From positions 3,413,001 to 3,477,000 of the forward strand of contig NZ_CP071612.1 in assembly GCF_017357245.1 (NCBI RefSeq): 64,000 nucleotides of DNA. Reading direction: 5' to 3'. Below, piece by piece: positions 1-8,833 of this stretch. Each line of letters starts with the position of its first letter. Position 1 is the first letter of the stretch. The notes beneath the pieces were generated by a model, which worked only from the letters and a program-made list of their open reading frames with translations, was not told where the DNA came from and did not search any database. Origin of the DNA: Rhizobium bangladeshense. GTDB taxonomy: Bacteria; Pseudomonadota; Alphaproteobacteria; Rhizobiales; Rhizobiaceae. The translations under genes and the position numbers were made by a program.

Positions 1-741
1 GCCCGCCCTCTTGGCCAGGAGGCTGATCGGCTGCTCCTCGGCCAGGCTTTCGCGCATCCACTCGATAAGCGGGCCCAGGCGTATGCCTTCGCGCTCCTCC
101 GGGACGGGCGCTCTGATGAACTGCGCCTGCCCGCCTTCGCGGTGCGGCGGCACGACGAGGCGGCGCGCAACGCTGTTGGCGGCCTCCGAGCCGAAATCGC
201 CGCGCACGACGTGCAGGCAGAGGTCGATGCCGGCAGCGCTGCCGGCCGCCGTCAGCAGACTGCCCTCATCGATGTACAGAACATCGGCATCGAGCGTGAC
301 ATCCGGATAGCGCGCCGCGATCGACGAGACATAGCGCCAATGCGTGGTCGCCCTGCGGTTGGCAAGCAGGCCGGCGCCGGCAAGAACCGTAACGCCGGAG
401 CAGAGCGACATGATGCGCGCACCGCGCTGATGCGCTGCCTTGAGTGCGGTGGAAAGCGGTTCCGGCACAGGTGCATCGATCGCCCGCCAGCCGGGAACGA
501 CGATCAGGTCCGCCTCGTCGAGCACCTCCAGCCCCTTATCGACCGCGACCGTTAATCCGCCGGCGGCGCGAAGCGGCCCCGGCTCGATGCCGCAGACCGC
601 GAAGCGATACCAGGCTTCACCCATCTCCGGACGCGGCAAGCCGAAGACCTCATAGGCAATACCGAATTCGAAGGTGCAGAGCCCGTCATAGGCGAGCACT
701 GCTACCAGCGGTCCCTTTGTCTGCGGAGACACGTTTGGCAT
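1..741 (-). CDS. GlxA/FtrA-type AraC family regulator (3' end outside window)
   Basis: About 247 codons are visible and the reading frame runs off the left edge, so the C-terminal DNA-binding part is missing. The visible part is a DJ-1/PfpI-like (class I amidotransferase-fold) domain, with the nucleophile-elbow-type segment LCSGVTVLAGAGLL followed by ANRRATTHWRY, as in the GlxA/FtrA group of AraC regulators. The last visible residues (PLIEWMRESLAEEQPISLLAKRAG region) are the start of the AraC helix-turn-helix domain. I chose the ATG at 741; an in-frame GTG at 762 is a possible alternative. The gene is divergent from the rhodanese gene, with about 90 bp between them. The ligand cannot be read from the sequence. 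Confidence 0.85.
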   Translation of the reverse strand, partial: MPNVSPQTKGPLVAVLAYDGLCTFEFGIAYEVFGLPRPEMGEAWYRFAVCGIEPGPLRAAGGLTVAVDKGLEVLDEADLIVVPGWRAIDAPVPEPLSTALKAAHQRGARIMSLCSGVTVLAGAGLLANRRATTHWRYVSSIAARYPDVTLDADVLYIDEGSLLTAAGSAAGIDLCLHVVRGDFGSEAANSVARRLVVPPHREGGQAQFIRAPVPEEREGIRLGPLIEWMRESLAEEQPISLLAKRAG

Positions 742-831
742 GATCTTTACGCTGTCAGTCACGATGACCAATTTCGCCAAGCTGTAGCATCAGCGATACC
801 AGGCGGCAATCCAACACGAAAGGAAGGACCG

Positions 832-1242
832 ATGCCAAGCGCCGTCTCCGAAATCCCCGCCGCCGAGCCCGATCTCGCTGCCGCCCATCACGCCGCCAAG
901 CTGGCCTTCGAGACCGATTGTTCGGATGTCCGTGCCGCCTTTGCGGCCGGGAAGGTTGATTTCGTTCTTCTCGACGTACGCTCGCCGGCGTTGTTTGCGC
1001 AGTCCCATGTGCCGGGCGCGATCAACCTGCCGCATGGCAAGATGACCGCGCATCGCATGTCGGAATGGGCAAGGGACACGCTCTTCGTCGTCTATTGCGC
1101 CGGCCCTCATTGCAACGGCGCCGACAAGGCCGCCTTCCGCCTTGCTAAGCTCGGCCTTAAGGCCAAGCTGATGATCGGCGGCATGACGGGCTGGGCCGAC
1201 GAGGGTTTCGCCTTCGAAAGCGAAGCCGTTGCTGCCGAATAG
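832..1242 (+). CDS. Single-domain rhodanese-like protein
   Basis: This 136-residue protein is one rhodanese domain. It has the LLDVRSPALFAQSHVPGAINLPHG segment typical of the family (residues about 47-70) and a cysteine in the active-site loop (C89, in YCAGPHCNGADKAA), followed by a GGMTGWADEGF end. Rhodaneses move sulfane sulfur through a persulfide on this cysteine, and small cytoplasmic ones often serve in sulfur trafficking or detoxification. The start at 832 is preceded by a strong AAGGAAGG ribosome site. It is divergent from the GlxA-type regulator, so it is a possible target of that regulator, but no operator was recognised. Confidence 0.88.
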   Translation: MPSAVSEIPAAEPDLAAAHHAAKLAFETDCSDVRAAFAAGKVDFVLLDVRSPALFAQSHVPGAINLPHGKMTAHRMSEWARDTLFVVYCAGPHCNGADKAAFRLAKLGLKAKLMIGGMTGWADEGFAFESEAVAAE

Positions 1243-1280
1243 GCTGACGCTCCCTCAACAATGAGAGAGGAGCGCATCTC

Positions 1281-2303
1281 TTAAAACTCAATCACGACCT
1301 TGCCGAAGGGGCCCCGATAGAGATGATCGAGGGCCTGCGGCAGTTCCGCGAAGGCATAACGCCTGTCGATGACCGGCTTCAGCCCGGTCTGGTCGACGGC
1401 GCGCACCAGATCTTCCAGCGCCCGGCGATGACCGACGGCAATTCCCTGCACGACAGGCGCCTTGAGAAGCAGCGGTGCCACCGGCGCCGAGACCTCGAAA
1501 CCCTCGAGCACACCGATCACCGAAATTCGGCCGTTGACCGCCACGGCCTTCAGCGCCTGGCCGAGATGCGACCCGCCGACGATTTCGAGCACGTGGTCGG
1601 CACCGTAGTCGCCGGTCAGATGATGGAGCCGCTCCACCCAGTCGCCCTCGTGTCGGTTGATCAGATGATCAGCGCCGAGTGCCTGCGCCCGTTCCAGTTT
1701 TTCGGCACTGCCTGACGTGATCAAGACCTCGGCGCCATGCGCCTTGGCAATCTGAAGGCCAAAAAGCGCGACGCCGCCAGTCCCCTGCACGAGCACCTTG
1801 TCCCCGGCCTTCAGCCTGCCGCATTCGATCAGCGCGACCCATGCCGTCAGTCCAGCGCAGGGCAGCGTGCTCGCTTCGGCGGCATCGAGCGTTTTCGGAG
1901 CAAGCGTGAACCACTCCTCGGAAAGCACCGTGTGTTCGGAGAGCACGCCCGGATAGAGGCCGCCGCGCGTCTGGTAGGGCGGAGTACGCGCGGTGCCCGG
2001 CCCGCGGCCGTCGATCCAGTCCGGGGAAAAGGTGGAGATAACGAGATCGCCTGGTTTGAAGCGTGTGACATCCTGGCCGACGGCCTCGACCACGCCGGCC
2101 ATGTCCGATGCCGGCACGAAGGGAAACTGCAACGGCAGCCCCATGCCACTCTCGAGCACCAGCCTGTCGCGGAAATTGAGGGAGACCGCCTGTGTGCGCA
2201 CCCTGATCATCGTGCCGGACACTTCGGGAATTCTGGCTTCACCGATTTTCAGATTGGCCTCCGGCCCGATGGCATTGGTTTGCCACTGCCTTGTCGTCTG
2301 CAT
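1281..2303 (-). CDS. NAD(P)-dependent alcohol dehydrogenase / quinone oxidoreductase-like protein (MDR superfamily)
   Basis: This 340-residue medium-chain dehydrogenase/reductase has the GroES-like N-terminal half (SLNFRDRLVLESGMG, FVPASDMAGVVEAVG, FKPGDLVI) and a Rossmann half with KVLVQGTGGVALFGLQIAKAHGAEVL. The cysteines that bind structural zinc in classical alcohol dehydrogenases are not apparent, which fits the zinc-independent quinone-oxidoreductase-like branch. The longer open frame reaches 2486, but that part overlaps the promoter and start of the LysR gene. The ATG at 2303 has a good AGAAGGAG ribosome site and begins the conserved region. It is divergent from a LysR regulator about 100 bp away, which most likely controls it. 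The substrate is unknown. Confidence 0.85.
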   Translation of the reverse strand: MQTTRQWQTNAIGPEANLKIGEARIPEVSGTMIRVRTQAVSLNFRDRLVLESGMGLPLQFPFVPASDMAGVVEAVGQDVTRFKPGDLVISTFSPDWIDGRGPGTARTPPYQTRGGLYPGVLSEHTVLSEEWFTLAPKTLDAAEASTLPCAGLTAWVALIECGRLKAGDKVLVQGTGGVALFGLQIAKAHGAEVLITSGSAEKLERAQALGADHLINRHEGDWVERLHHLTGDYGADHVLEIVGGSHLGQALKAVAVNGRISVIGVLEGFEVSAPVAPLLLKAPVVQGIAVGHRRALEDLVRAVDQTGLKPVIDRRYAFAELPQALDHLYRGPFGKVVIEF

Positions 2304-2405
2304 CTTTCTGCTCCTTCTCGATTGGAGGAGCACCAGATATATCGTTGAACTTTCATCTCCTGTTGCGATATTAGATCGCCACAATGGTGCCATAATGGAA
2401 ACAAT
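2304..2405. promoter_or_regulatory. Divergent promoter region, probable LysR operator
   Basis: The gap between the oxidoreductase and the LysR gene is AT-richer than its surroundings. It contains the inverted arms ATATCG (2339-2344) and CGATAT (2366-2371). LysR regulators usually bind such a shared divergent region, but I cannot assign the exact T-N11-A box. Confidence 0.4.
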
Positions 2406-3305
2406 ATGGAGCGGCTGAAGGGCATTTCGATCTTCGTCGAAACAGTGGAAGCGGGCAGTTTCTCCGTTGCCGCTGAACGGCTTCATCTCACCCGCTCGGC
2501 GGTCAGCAAGACGATCGCGAGGCTCGAACAGCGGCTCGGCGTCCGGCTTTTCAACCGCACGACCCGGACCCAGACCCTCACCGACGAAGGCCGCTTCTTT
2601 TATGAGCGCTGCCTGAGAGCCATCGAGGAAATCCGCATCGGCGAAGCCCAGCTCGAATCTGGAAGACGTGAGGTCCGCGGCAGGCTGCGGGTATCGATGC
2701 CGGCACTATTCGGCCGCCATTGCGCCGCCCCGATCCTGACACGCCTGCTGGACGAACATCCGGACCTCGAACTCGATTTATCCTTCGGCGATCGCGTCGT
2801 CGATCTTCTGGAGGATGGCTTCGACCTTGCCGTCCGCAACGGCCCGCTGAAGGACAATCCTGACCTGATGGCGCGGACAATCGCCCGGCAGTCCATGACG
2901 GTCTGCGCCTCGCCCGCTTATCTCAAAGAGTACGGCGTGCCGCAAACGCTCGACGATCTCGCCAACCATCAGGGCATCGTCTATCGCAGAGGCGACAATG
3001 ATAGGCCCTGGACCTTCCCTACGGCGGCCGGTCCGCCGCGCGACGTCCTGCCGAAATCGCGGCTGCGGCTCGACGATCTCGCCTCGATCGCCGACGCCGC
3101 GGTTGAAGGTCGTGGACTTGCCTGGCTGACCTGCTGGCTCGTACGGGATAGAGTCCTGTCGGGAGAACTTGTACGGGTTCTGACCGACGTGCCGTCCACC
3201 ATTTTCGAGGCCTATGCTGTCTGGCCGAGATCGCCGGTCATGCTGCCGAAGGTGCGCCTTGCCATCGATATGCTGGCCGCGGAACTGCCGGCGATCATGA
3301 GCTAA
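2406..3305 (+). CDS. LysR family transcriptional regulator
   Basis: This 299-residue protein has the normal LysR length and layout. An N-terminal winged helix-turn-helix (about residues 1-60, FVETVEAGSFSVAAERLHLTRSAVSKTIARLEQRLG) is followed by a periplasmic-binding-fold effector domain (RVSMPALFGRHCAAPILTRLLDEHPDLELDL and later). It resembles the large group of LysR regulators placed next to oxidoreductases that respond to electrophiles or aromatic compounds. It is divergent from the quinone-oxidoreductase-like gene, which is its probable target. The effector cannot be told from sequence. Confidence 0.92.
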   Translation: MERLKGISIFVETVEAGSFSVAAERLHLTRSAVSKTIARLEQRLGVRLFNRTTRTQTLTDEGRFFYERCLRAIEEIRIGEAQLESGRREVRGRLRVSMPALFGRHCAAPILTRLLDEHPDLELDLSFGDRVVDLLEDGFDLAVRNGPLKDNPDLMARTIARQSMTVCASPAYLKEYGVPQTLDDLANHQGIVYRRGDNDRPWTFPTAAGPPRDVLPKSRLRLDDLASIADAAVEGRGLAWLTCWLVRDRVLSGELVRVLTDVPSTIFEAYAVWPRSPVMLPKVRLAIDMLAAELPAIMS

Positions 3306-3456
3306 AAGAGGTACCGTCGCACGAAATCGAGCCGACCGGGAAGCCCATGTTTTTCTATGTCTTTCTCTGGAAATGCCGAGACGCTGCAATATATCGCTAG
3401 TTTGTCGCTCTCGCATTCTCGGCATCGTCTGCCACATCACTAAGAACACGGTCCAT

Positions 3457-3993
3457 ATGTCACTTCGCAGCGTGCTCCGCGCACAGACAGCAGATTGCCA
3501 CGCCGAAGTCGATAAGCTATTCGGCATTTTCGACCTCTCCAGCAAAGAGCAGTACAGGACATTCCTGCGCGCCCACGCCCGGGTCATCCCCGCAGCCGAA
3601 AATGCGCTTGAGGAAGCCGGGATCGTTCGCCTGCTGCCCGACTGGCCGGAACGAAGGCGCGCGCAGCTGCTGTTTGCCGATATCGGCGAACTCGGCGACC
3701 GTCTGCCCGAGCGCCTTCCGCCGCCGGCCTTAGACGACGACGCAGCGCTCTGGGGCGCCGTATACGTCCTCGAAGGCTCCAAACTCGGCGGCGCACTGCT
3801 CGCTAAATCCGTTCCCAATCGCCTACCCAACAGCTATCTCACCCCTCGAGGCCCGAATGGCGCCGTCAGGACTTTTATGGATCGTCTCGATGCAAGCAAC
3901 ATCGACGATCCTGCTGCCGCCGTTCGGACTGCTCGCACGCTCTTCGATCTTTTCCTCAAGGCAGGGCAGCTCGAATTGGAAGCCGTCCCATGA
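3457..3993 (+). CDS. bphO: Biliverdin-producing heme oxygenase
   Basis: This is a 178-residue heme oxygenase of the bacterial HO-1-like fold. The histidine in AQTADCHAEVDKLF (H14) fits the proximal heme ligand, and VYVLEGSKLGGALL matches the glycine-rich distal helix. The enzyme opens heme to biliverdin, the chromophore of the phytochrome encoded next. Its stop overlaps that gene's start (ATGA at 3990-3993), so the two are translationally coupled. The frame is open from 3373, but family similarity begins at the ATG at 3457. The C-terminus is short, ending LKAGQLELEAVP. Confidence 0.9.
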   Translation: MSLRSVLRAQTADCHAEVDKLFGIFDLSSKEQYRTFLRAHARVIPAAENALEEAGIVRLLPDWPERRRAQLLFADIGELGDRLPERLPPPALDDDAALWGAVYVLEGSKLGGALLAKSVPNRLPNSYLTPRGPNGAVRTFMDRLDASNIDDPAAAVRTARTLFDLFLKAGQLELEAVP

Positions 3994-6563
3994 GCGACTT
4001 GCGAGAACCCGTTGATCTCACCAATTGCGATCGCGAGCCCATCCATCAACTCGGTGCAATCCAGCCCTTCGGTTTCCTGCTGGCGGTATCGCTCGACTGG
4101 ATGGTCACGCGGGCCTCCACAAATCTTTCGGAGTTTCTCGGGGTGGAGCAGGCCGACGCGCTCGGGCGTCCCGTTTCCTCGTTGATTTTGCCCGAGGCGG
4201 TCCACACGATTCGCAACAAGCTGACCACCATACGCAGCTCGGATGTCGTCGAGCGCATTTTCGACATTGCACTGCTGCCTGATCAGTCCCGCTTCGACCT
4301 CGCCGTCCACCTCCAGGAAAATCTGGTCATCCTCGAAGGCGAGCGCTGCCAGCAAGACAAGCGCAACGCCCCTTCGCTCTCCATGCGCAGCATGATGTCG
4401 CGCCTCGATCAGACTGAAACGCTGGAAGCCTTCTTCCGCGAGGGCGCAAGGCAGGCACGCGCACTCACCGGCTTCGACAGGGTCATGGTTTATCGCTTCG
4501 ATGAGGGCGGCTCAGGCGAGGTCGTGGCGGAAGCCGCCCGCAGCGGCATCGGTTCGTTCCTGGGGCTACACTATCCGGCCTCTGACATTCCGGTGCAGGC
4601 GCGCGCTCTTTATCTGCGCAATCTGTTCCGCATCATCGCCGATGTCGATGCAATTCCCGTGCCGGTTCTCCCGCAGCTCGACGAACAGGGCCAGCCACTC
4701 GATCTCTCCATGTCGGTGCTGCGTTCGGTCTCGCCGATCCACATCGAATATCTGAAGAATATGGGAGTCGGCGCTTCGCTCTCCATATCGATCGTCGTCG
4801 ACGGCAAGCTCTGGGGCCTTTTTGCCTGCCATCACTACGGCCCGCGTCTGCCGTCGGCACAAATCCGCTCCACGGCCGAACTCTTCGGCCAGATGTTCGC
4901 TTCACGCCTTGAAAGCCGCGAGCGGCGGCTGGCGCTCGACTACGAGACCAAGGCGCGCCGCATCGCCGACCGGCTTCTCACTTCCGTGGCGGATAATGCC
5001 AGCCTGCTCGACGACCCTGCCTGGCTGATCGAGGCTCTCGCCGACGCCGTTCCCGCCGACGGGATCGGTGTCTGGATCAACGGCCGGATCGCGCTTGCCG
5101 GCACCGGGCCGGACGAGAAGGCTTTCGCGGCCCTCGTGCGCCATCTCAACCGCAACGCCGGCGGACGCATCTATGCCGTAGACAGGCTCGGCGAAACCTA
5201 CCCGGATCTTGAGATCGACCATGGAGCGGCAGGCATGCTCGCCATACCGATCTCGCGTTCGCCGCGGGACTATGTCGTGCTTTTCCGTCAGGAATTGGTG
5301 CGCACAGTCCGCTGGGGCGGCGATCCGCACAAACCGGTGGAATACGGCCCCAACGGCCCGCGGCTGACGCCGCGCAAGAGCTTCGAAGCCTGGTCGGAAC
5401 TGGTGCGCGGCCGCTCCCTCCCCTTTACCGAGGCAGAGCGCCGGGTCGCGGAAACGATCCGCGTCACCTTGATCGAGGTGGTGCTGCGGCTGACCGACGA
5501 GGCCAGTATGGCACGCCAGATGGCGAACGAGCGGCAGGAACTGCTGATTGCCGAACTCAATCACCGAGTCCGCAACATATTGAGCCTCATCACCGGCATC
5601 ATTCGGCAGTCGCAGACGACGTCGGTCAGCCTTGGCGACTATATCCGCCAGCTCGAGGGCCGCATTCAGTCGCTCGCCCGCGCCCATGACCAGATCACCA
5701 GGGACCACTGGGCGCCAGCTTCGCTGCGGCAATTGCTTTCGGCCGAAACCGCGGCCTATCTTGGAAAGAACGCGCAACGCTTCCGGATGAGCGGCGAAGA
5801 CGTGTTGCTGGATCCCCAGGCCTTTTCGACCGCCGCTCTGGTCTTCCATGAGCTGATGACCAACAGCGCCAAATATGGCAGCCTTTCAGGCGCCGGCAGC
5901 GGCACCGTCGAACTCGACTGGCGTCGTGACGATGAAGGCAATCTGCGCATCGGCTGGCGCGAAAAGGACGGCCCGCCCGTCGCAGACCCGAAACGCCACG
6001 GCTTCGGTTCGACGATCATCCGGCGCTCCATTCCCTACGACCTCGGCGGCAAGGCCGAAGTCCGCTACATGAAGGAGGGGCTGGAGGCGGATTTCTTTAT
6101 TCCGGTTCGGTATGTGAATGCAGTCGGTTCAAGCCCATTGCCGGATGTAGCGCCTGCCGGCGCTGCGCAAAGCGCGGCTGCTTCCGTCGATCGAGAGCCG
6201 CTTTCGGGCTTGAAAATCCTGCTGGTGGAAAACAACCTGATTATCGCCATGGATGGAGAGGATATCCTGCGCCGGCTCGGCGCCGAAGTGACAACGGTGC
6301 CCAGTGTCGCCGAGGCGATGGAGATCCTGGCCGGCCAGTCCTTCGATTTCGCGCTTCTCGATGTCAATCTCGGCGACGAGACGAGTTTCGGGATTGCCGA
6401 CCGCTTGGCAGCCGACGGCGTACCCTTCGTTTTTGCCACCGGTTATGGGGAAGGCATCGCCCAGGCCAACAGCCACTCGGACGCGCCGGTGCTACAGAAG
6501 CCATATACGACAGAAGGCATCACGGATTTCCTTGCCCGGGTGCAGCTTCCCAAGCGAGGGTAG
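3990..6563 (+). CDS. bphP: Bacteriophytochrome with HWE histidine kinase and C-terminal receiver
   Basis: This 857-residue red/far-red light sensor has the order PAS-GAF-PHY-HWE kinase-receiver. Cysteine 13, in LTNCDREPIHQLGAIQPFGF, is the biliverdin attachment site of bacterial phytochromes. The GAF domain carries PASDIP (residues 196-201) and the PHY tongue carries PRKSF (461-465). The kinase has the phosphoacceptor histidine in AELNHRVRNIL (H525) and a WRE signature (656-658), which marks the HWE family. The receiver phosphosite is in ALLDVNLG (D791). A phytochrome with an HWE kinase plus its own receiver matches the Agrobacterium Agp2 type, whose dark state is far-red absorbing. That dark state is an inference here. 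It is coupled to the heme oxygenase. No output partner is adjacent. Confidence 0.95.
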   Translation: MSDLREPVDLTNCDREPIHQLGAIQPFGFLLAVSLDWMVTRASTNLSEFLGVEQADALGRPVSSLILPEAVHTIRNKLTTIRSSDVVERIFDIALLPDQSRFDLAVHLQENLVILEGERCQQDKRNAPSLSMRSMMSRLDQTETLEAFFREGARQARALTGFDRVMVYRFDEGGSGEVVAEAARSGIGSFLGLHYPASDIPVQARALYLRNLFRIIADVDAIPVPVLPQLDEQGQPLDLSMSVLRSVSPIHIEYLKNMGVGASLSISIVVDGKLWGLFACHHYGPRLPSAQIRSTAELFGQMFASRLESRERRLALDYETKARRIADRLLTSVADNASLLDDPAWLIEALADAVPADGIGVWINGRIALAGTGPDEKAFAALVRHLNRNAGGRIYAVDRLGETYPDLEIDHGAAGMLAIPISRSPRDYVVLFRQELVRTVRWGGDPHKPVEYGPNGPRLTPRKSFEAWSELVRGRSLPFTEAERRVAETIRVTLIEVVLRLTDEASMARQMANERQELLIAELNHRVRNILSLITGIIRQSQTTSVSLGDYIRQLEGRIQSLARAHDQITRDHWAPASLRQLLSAETAAYLGKNAQRFRMSGEDVLLDPQAFSTAALVFHELMTNSAKYGSLSGAGSGTVELDWRRDDEGNLRIGWREKDGPPVADPKRHGFGSTIIRRSIPYDLGGKAEVRYMKEGLEADFFIPVRYVNAVGSSPLPDVAPAGAAQSAAASVDREPLSGLKILLVENNLIIAMDGEDILRRLGAEVTTVPSVAEAMEILAGQSFDFALLDVNLGDETSFGIADRLAADGVPFVFATGYGEGIAQANSHSDAPVLQKPYTTEGITDFLARVQLPKRG

Positions 6564-6568
6564 AACGG

Positions 6569-7213
6569 TCAAGCGAGCTTCGGCCGCAGCCCGCCAATGA
6601 AGAGTTGCTCCAGAAACCGCGCGGCATCCTCGAAGCGCCCTTCGCCGGAATGTTCCTGTCCCAGCACTGCGCGCACCTGAACGTCGAAATCGGCATAATG
6701 CTGGGTGGTCGACCAGATCGAGAAGATCAGATGGTAGGGATCGCATTCGACGATCTTGCCCGATTTGGCCCAAGCGCGGATGACCTCCGCCTTCTCGTCG
6801 ACCAGTTGCTTCAGCGGCCCCTTCAGCTCGTCCTCGATATGGGGCGCGCCCTGCAGCACCTCGTTGGCGAAAAGCCGACTCTCGCGCGGAAAATCGCGCG
6901 CCATCTCCAGCTTGCGTCTGATGTAGCTGCGGATCTCCTCCTCCGGATTACCCTCGGCGTCAAAGGCGCGCAGCGGCTCCAGCCAAGTATAGAGCACCCG
7001 GTCGATCAGCGCCCGGTGCATGGCTTCCTTGGTGCGAAAGTAATAGAGCAGATTGGGTTTCGACATGCCGGCCACTTCGGCAATCTGATCGATCGTCGAG
7101 CCGCGAAAGCCGCGTGCCGAGAACACGTCGAGCGCCGCCTCCAAGATCTGCTCTTCCTTCTCCTCCTGGATCCGCGTCCGCCTCAAGGTCTTCGCTGCTC
7201 TCGGAATAGCCAT
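6569..7213 (-). CDS. rutR: RutR-like TetR family repressor of pyrimidine catabolism
   Basis: This 214-residue TetR-family protein has a helix-turn-helix near residues 35-60 (GSTIDQIAEVAGMSKPNLLYYFRTKEAMH). Its C-terminal ligand domain resembles E. coli RutR in length and character (FPRESRLFANEVLQGAPHIEDEL; DPYHLIFSIWSTTQHYADFDVQV). RutR is released from DNA by uracil or thymine. The gene is divergent from the pyrimidine-catabolism genes, and a close match to the RutR operator lies between them at 7358-7373. It converges on the phytochrome gene with only 5 bp between stops. Both context and operator support the assignment. Confidence 0.88.
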   Translation of the reverse strand: MAIPRAAKTLRRTRIQEEKEEQILEAALDVFSARGFRGSTIDQIAEVAGMSKPNLLYYFRTKEAMHRALIDRVLYTWLEPLRAFDAEGNPEEEIRSYIRRKLEMARDFPRESRLFANEVLQGAPHIEDELKGPLKQLVDEKAEVIRAWAKSGKIVECDPYHLIFSIWSTTQHYADFDVQVRAVLGQEHSGEGRFEDAARFLEQLFIGGLRPKLA

Positions 7214-7357
7214 CGGCTATTGTTTCCCCTTGATATTCAACTTCTTCGCTCAAGTTTCGGCAGGTTACGCTCCCTGCCCTTTTCTAAGCAACTTCCCGCA
7301 TTTTTATCGGCAATTTTCGTGATTTTCGTCTTGAGCCCGGCGGTGGAAGCTGTAATG

Positions 7358-7373
7358 TTTACCAATCGGTCAA
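7358..7373. promoter_or_regulatory. RutR-type operator
   Basis: The sequence TTTACCAATCGGTCAA matches the E. coli RutR consensus TTGACCA-N2-TGGTCAA at 12 of its 14 fixed positions. It lies about 145 bp upstream of the TetR start and 138 bp upstream of the amidohydrolase start, in the ~300-bp divergent gap 7214-7510. The rest of that gap holds no gene that I can support. Confidence 0.7.
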
Positions 7374-7510
7374 ATATCCGTCAGATGAAAACCAAAGGCA
7401 ACTGGCGATTTTCCCGCGCTCGACAAAACCAATAAGAGGCGCGGGACTGACCACGGGAACAGGCGGACATGCCCTTGCATGGCTGCCGCAAACAGGTGAG
7501 GGCTTGAAGA

Positions 7511-8764
7511 ATGGTGGCAGCACCAGGCGAGAACATGCGCGTCAATGGCGACCGTCTCTGGGACAGTCTCATGGACATGGCGAAGATCGGCCCAGGCATT
7601 GCGGGCGGCAATAACCGCCAGACGCTAACGGATGCGGATGCGCAAGGCCGCAACCTCTTCAAGACGTGGTGCGACGAAGCGGGCTTGACTATGGGTATCG
7701 ACCGCATGGGCACCATGTTCGCCACCCGCCCCGGCACCGATCCCGACGCCCTGCCCGTCTATGTCGGCTCGCATCTCGACACCCAGCCGACCGGCGGAAA
7801 ATATGACGGCGTGCTGGGCGTACTTTCGGCGCTCGAAGTCGTGCGCACGATGAACGACCTGGGCATCAAGACGAAACATCCCATCGTCGTTACCAACTGG
7901 ACGAACGAGGAAGGCGCGCGCTTCGCCCCTGCCATGCTCGCCTCAGGCGTCTTTGCCGGCGTGCACAGCCTGGACTTCGCCTATAACCGCAGGGATCCCG
8001 AGGGCAATCTCTTCGGCGATGAACTGAAACGCATCGGCTGGGTCGGCGACGAAGAGGTCGGCGCCCGCAAGATGCACGCCTATTTCGAATACCATATCGA
8101 GCAGGGCCCGATCCTCGAAGCCGAGGCCAAGCAGATCGGCGTCGTCACCCACTGTCAGGGTCTCTGGTGGCTGGAATTCACGCTGACCGGCAAGGAAGCC
8201 CATACCGGCTCGACGCCGATGGACATGCGCGTCAATGCCGGCCTTGCCATGTCACGCATCCTGGAAATGGTGCAGAGCGTGGCGATGGGCGAGCAGCCGG
8301 GCGCCGTCGGCGGCGTCGGCCAGGTCTTCTTCTCCCCCAATTCCCGCAACGTCCTGCCCGGCAAGGTCGTCTTCACCGTCGACATCCGCTCGCCCGACAA
8401 GGCCAAGCTCGACCGCATGCGGGCAAAGATCGAAGCGGAAGCGCCTGGCATTTGCGACGCCTTGGGTGTCGGCTGTTCCATCGAGGCGATCGGCCACTTT
8501 GAGCCAGTCACCTTCGACGAAAAACTCGTCACCGCGGTTCGCACTGCCGCCGAACACCTCGGCTACAGCCATATGAACATCATCTCCGGCGCCGGCCACG
8601 ACGCCTGTTGGGCCGCCAAGGTCGCCCCCGCGACGATGGTGATGTGCCCCTGCGTGGGGGGCCTCTCGCACAATGAGGCGGAAGAGATCTCCAAGGAATG
8701 GGCGACGGCTGGCGCCGATGTGCTGTTCCACGCGGTGGCCGAGACGGCGGAGATCGTGGTGTGA
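7511..8764 (+). CDS. Zn-dependent N-carbamoyl-beta-alanine amidohydrolase (beta-ureidopropionase type)
   Basis: This 417-residue enzyme belongs to the M20-like amidase/hydantoinase/carbamoylase family. Metal-ligand motifs are visible: GSHLDTQPTGGKYDGVLGVL, the NWTNEEGARFAPAM glutamate pair, and EYHIEQGPILE. The substrate-side segments SPNSRNVLPGKVVFTVDIRSPD and SGAGHDACWAAK are also family-typical. It hydrolyses N-carbamoyl-beta-alanine to beta-alanine, CO2 and ammonia, the last step of reductive pyrimidine breakdown. It is followed in the same direction by dihydropyrimidinase and sits behind a RutR-type operator. A carbamoyl-amino-acid specificity cannot be fully excluded from sequence alone. 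Confidence 0.9.
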   Translation: MVAAPGENMRVNGDRLWDSLMDMAKIGPGIAGGNNRQTLTDADAQGRNLFKTWCDEAGLTMGIDRMGTMFATRPGTDPDALPVYVGSHLDTQPTGGKYDGVLGVLSALEVVRTMNDLGIKTKHPIVVTNWTNEEGARFAPAMLASGVFAGVHSLDFAYNRRDPEGNLFGDELKRIGWVGDEEVGARKMHAYFEYHIEQGPILEAEAKQIGVVTHCQGLWWLEFTLTGKEAHTGSTPMDMRVNAGLAMSRILEMVQSVAMGEQPGAVGGVGQVFFSPNSRNVLPGKVVFTVDIRSPDKAKLDRMRAKIEAEAPGICDALGVGCSIEAIGHFEPVTFDEKLVTAVRTAAEHLGYSHMNIISGAGHDACWAAKVAPATMVMCPCVGGLSHNEAEEISKEWATAGADVLFHAVAETAEIVV

Positions 8765-8783
8765 TGTCCAACGCAGCGACCGC

Positions 8784-8833
8784 CCCCTCATCCGACCCTT
8801 CGGGCCACCTTCTCCCCGCTGGGGGAAGGGAAC
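8784..8833. repeat. Rhizobial intergenic palindrome (RIME-like)
   Basis: The segment starts CCCCTCATCCGACCCTTCGG and contains a palindrome with arms CCTTCTCCCC and GGGGGAAGG around GCT. This matches, from memory, the rhizobium intergenic mosaic element sequence scattered through Rhizobium and Agrobacterium genomes. It sits in the 218-bp gap between the amidohydrolase and dihydropyrimidinase genes. A hairpin there could uncouple expression of the two genes. I saw no second copy in the window. Confidence 0.7.

Noticed and set aside
764..769. TGACCA half-site near the GlxA-type regulator
   Set aside because: There is only half of a RutR-like site and no symmetrical partner.
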